Origin: Candidatus Hydrogenedentota bacterium
GTDB taxonomy: Bacteria > Hydrogenedentota > Hydrogenedentia > Hydrogenedentales > SLHB01
Length of the DNA stretch: 5,601 nt
Reading direction: 5' to 3'
Assembly (NCBI GenBank): GCA_003557825.1
Contig: PWNM01000382.1
Span: 1 to 5,601 of the forward strand
Shown here in pieces: positions 5,051-5,601 of the stretch; position 1 is the stretch's first letter; each line of letters starts with the position of its first letter. The position numbers and the translations under genes are program-made. The notes below the pieces were generated by a model. That model worked only from the letters and a program-made list of their open reading frames with translations. It did not search any database and was not told the DNA's origin.

Positions 5051-5601
5051 ATGAAGAAAGCATGCCGAATCTCCGTATTGGTTCTTCTCCACGTCGTGAT
5101 CATCGGCTCGGTTGCCGCGGTTTGCGACAGTTACGTGGCCATGGTCAAGGACAACGTGCCCGGTCACGAACGCCACACGACGGGGCATTTCGCGCCCATG
5201 TGGGAGCCCATGGCGCAACAGGTTGTTGATGACTACGATTTGTCGTCGGGTGTTGCCCTGGATATCGGCAGCAGCAACAGCCCCTTTCTCATCGAACTGG
5301 CCCGCAAAACCGACATGACCGGCTATGCCCTCGATATCGACTCGTGGGCCATGCGCTTGCTCGGAATCATGGTGGATGAAGCGGGACTCACGGGCCGAGT
5401 GATCCCTGTCGAAGGCGATTGGCAGGACATGCCGTTCAAAGACAATTTCGCCGACTTTATCTTTAGCCGCGGTACCATCCCCTTTGTCCCGGACAAAGTC
5501 CAGGCCCTGCGCGAGACCTATCGGGTGCTGAAGCCGGGCGGCGTGGCGTTCATCGGCCACGGCGGTTTTGGGCGTCTCATCGATCCGGAGGATCGCGAGC
5601 G
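5051..5601 (+). CDS. Class I SAM-dependent methyltransferase with N-terminal signal/anchor segment (3' end beyond the window)
   Basis: 183 codons are visible before the right edge. The N-terminus, MKKACRISVLVLLHVVIIGS, is basic and then strongly hydrophobic through about residue 24, like a signal peptide or an N-in membrane anchor. VAAV precedes C25, but this is not a canonical lipobox. The Rossmann methyltransferase domain follows: motif I VALDIGSSNSPF (68-79), the acidic loop ALDID (93-97), GDWQDMPFKDNFADFIFSRG (122-141, the Methyltransf_11-type GD..xLPF.DN.FD pattern) and YRVLKPGGVAFIG (157-169). Motif I reads DxGSSNS rather than the common DxGxGxG. ATG 5051 is supported by AGGA at 5040-5043, 7 bases upstream, and it lies 54 bases after the ModA-like gene in the same direction. 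The methyl acceptor is unknown. An export-type N-terminus is unusual for this fold, because SAM is a cytoplasmic cofactor. Confidence 0.9.
   Translation, partial: MKKACRISVLVLLHVVIIGSVAAVCDSYVAMVKDNVPGHERHTTGHFAPMWEPMAQQVVDDYDLSSGVALDIGSSNSPFLIELARKTDMTGYALDIDSWAMRLLGIMVDEAGLTGRVIPVEGDWQDMPFKDNFADFIFSRGTIPFVPDKVQALRETYRVLKPGGVAFIGHGGFGRLIDPEDRE

Noticed and set aside
1..5601. tRNA, rRNA, CRISPR array or insertion sequence
   Set aside because: I saw no tRNA T-loop with a matching acceptor stem, no rRNA-like sequence, no regularly spaced repeats, and no transposase or terminal inverted repeats.

Overview
The window (about 58% GC by eye) looks like chromosomal DNA from a Gram-negative-type bacterium of the Planctomycetota / Lentisphaerota / Verrucomicrobiota / Candidatus Hydrogenedentota kind. 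The main clue is the left-hand gene. It encodes a pseudopilin-like protein (class III signal peptide ending NG|FTLIELLVV, then an ARAREAARR...CANNLKQWG block) of the type greatly expanded in those phyla. The phylum assignment is an inference.

Layout. (1) Positions 1-262, minus strand: the N-terminal part of the pseudopilin-like gene, running off the left edge. (2) Positions 263-788: a 526-base divergent intergenic region with no convincing large gene. Its left half holds a near-consensus sigma-70 promoter reading leftward (TTGACA-N17-TATTAT), a CG-rich repeat at the presumed transcription start, and a long leader with a hairpin, a full-length Shine-Dalgarno sequence and a Phe-rich 14-codon micro-ORF. 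Its right half holds base-paired elements, best at 654-740, which look like a structured leader for the rightward genes. (3) Positions 789-5601, plus strand: four co-directional genes. These are a radical SAM protein with a C-terminal SPASM-like cysteine set, a NodU/CmcH/TobZ-type carbamoyltransferase, a ModA-like periplasmic binding protein, and a class I SAM methyltransferase with an N-terminal signal or anchor segment, cut by the right edge. A 41-codon ORF for a glycine-rich hydrophobic peptide lies between the first two and overlaps the preferred carbamoyltransferase start by four bases (GTGA).

How they may work together. The radical SAM and carbamoyltransferase genes are separated by 144 bases, most of which are filled by the small ORF, so they probably form one transcription unit. 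The ModA-like and methyltransferase genes follow after gaps of 92 and 54 bases with no clear terminator, and may belong to it. The set combines radical chemistry, O- or N-carbamoylation and methylation with an exported oxyanion-binding-type protein. That resembles a small-molecule or cell-envelope modification locus, but no substrate can be read from the sequence. The most unusual points are the exported methyltransferase beside a binding protein with no ABC permease in view, the coupled small hydrophobic peptide, and the structured RNA before the radical SAM gene.
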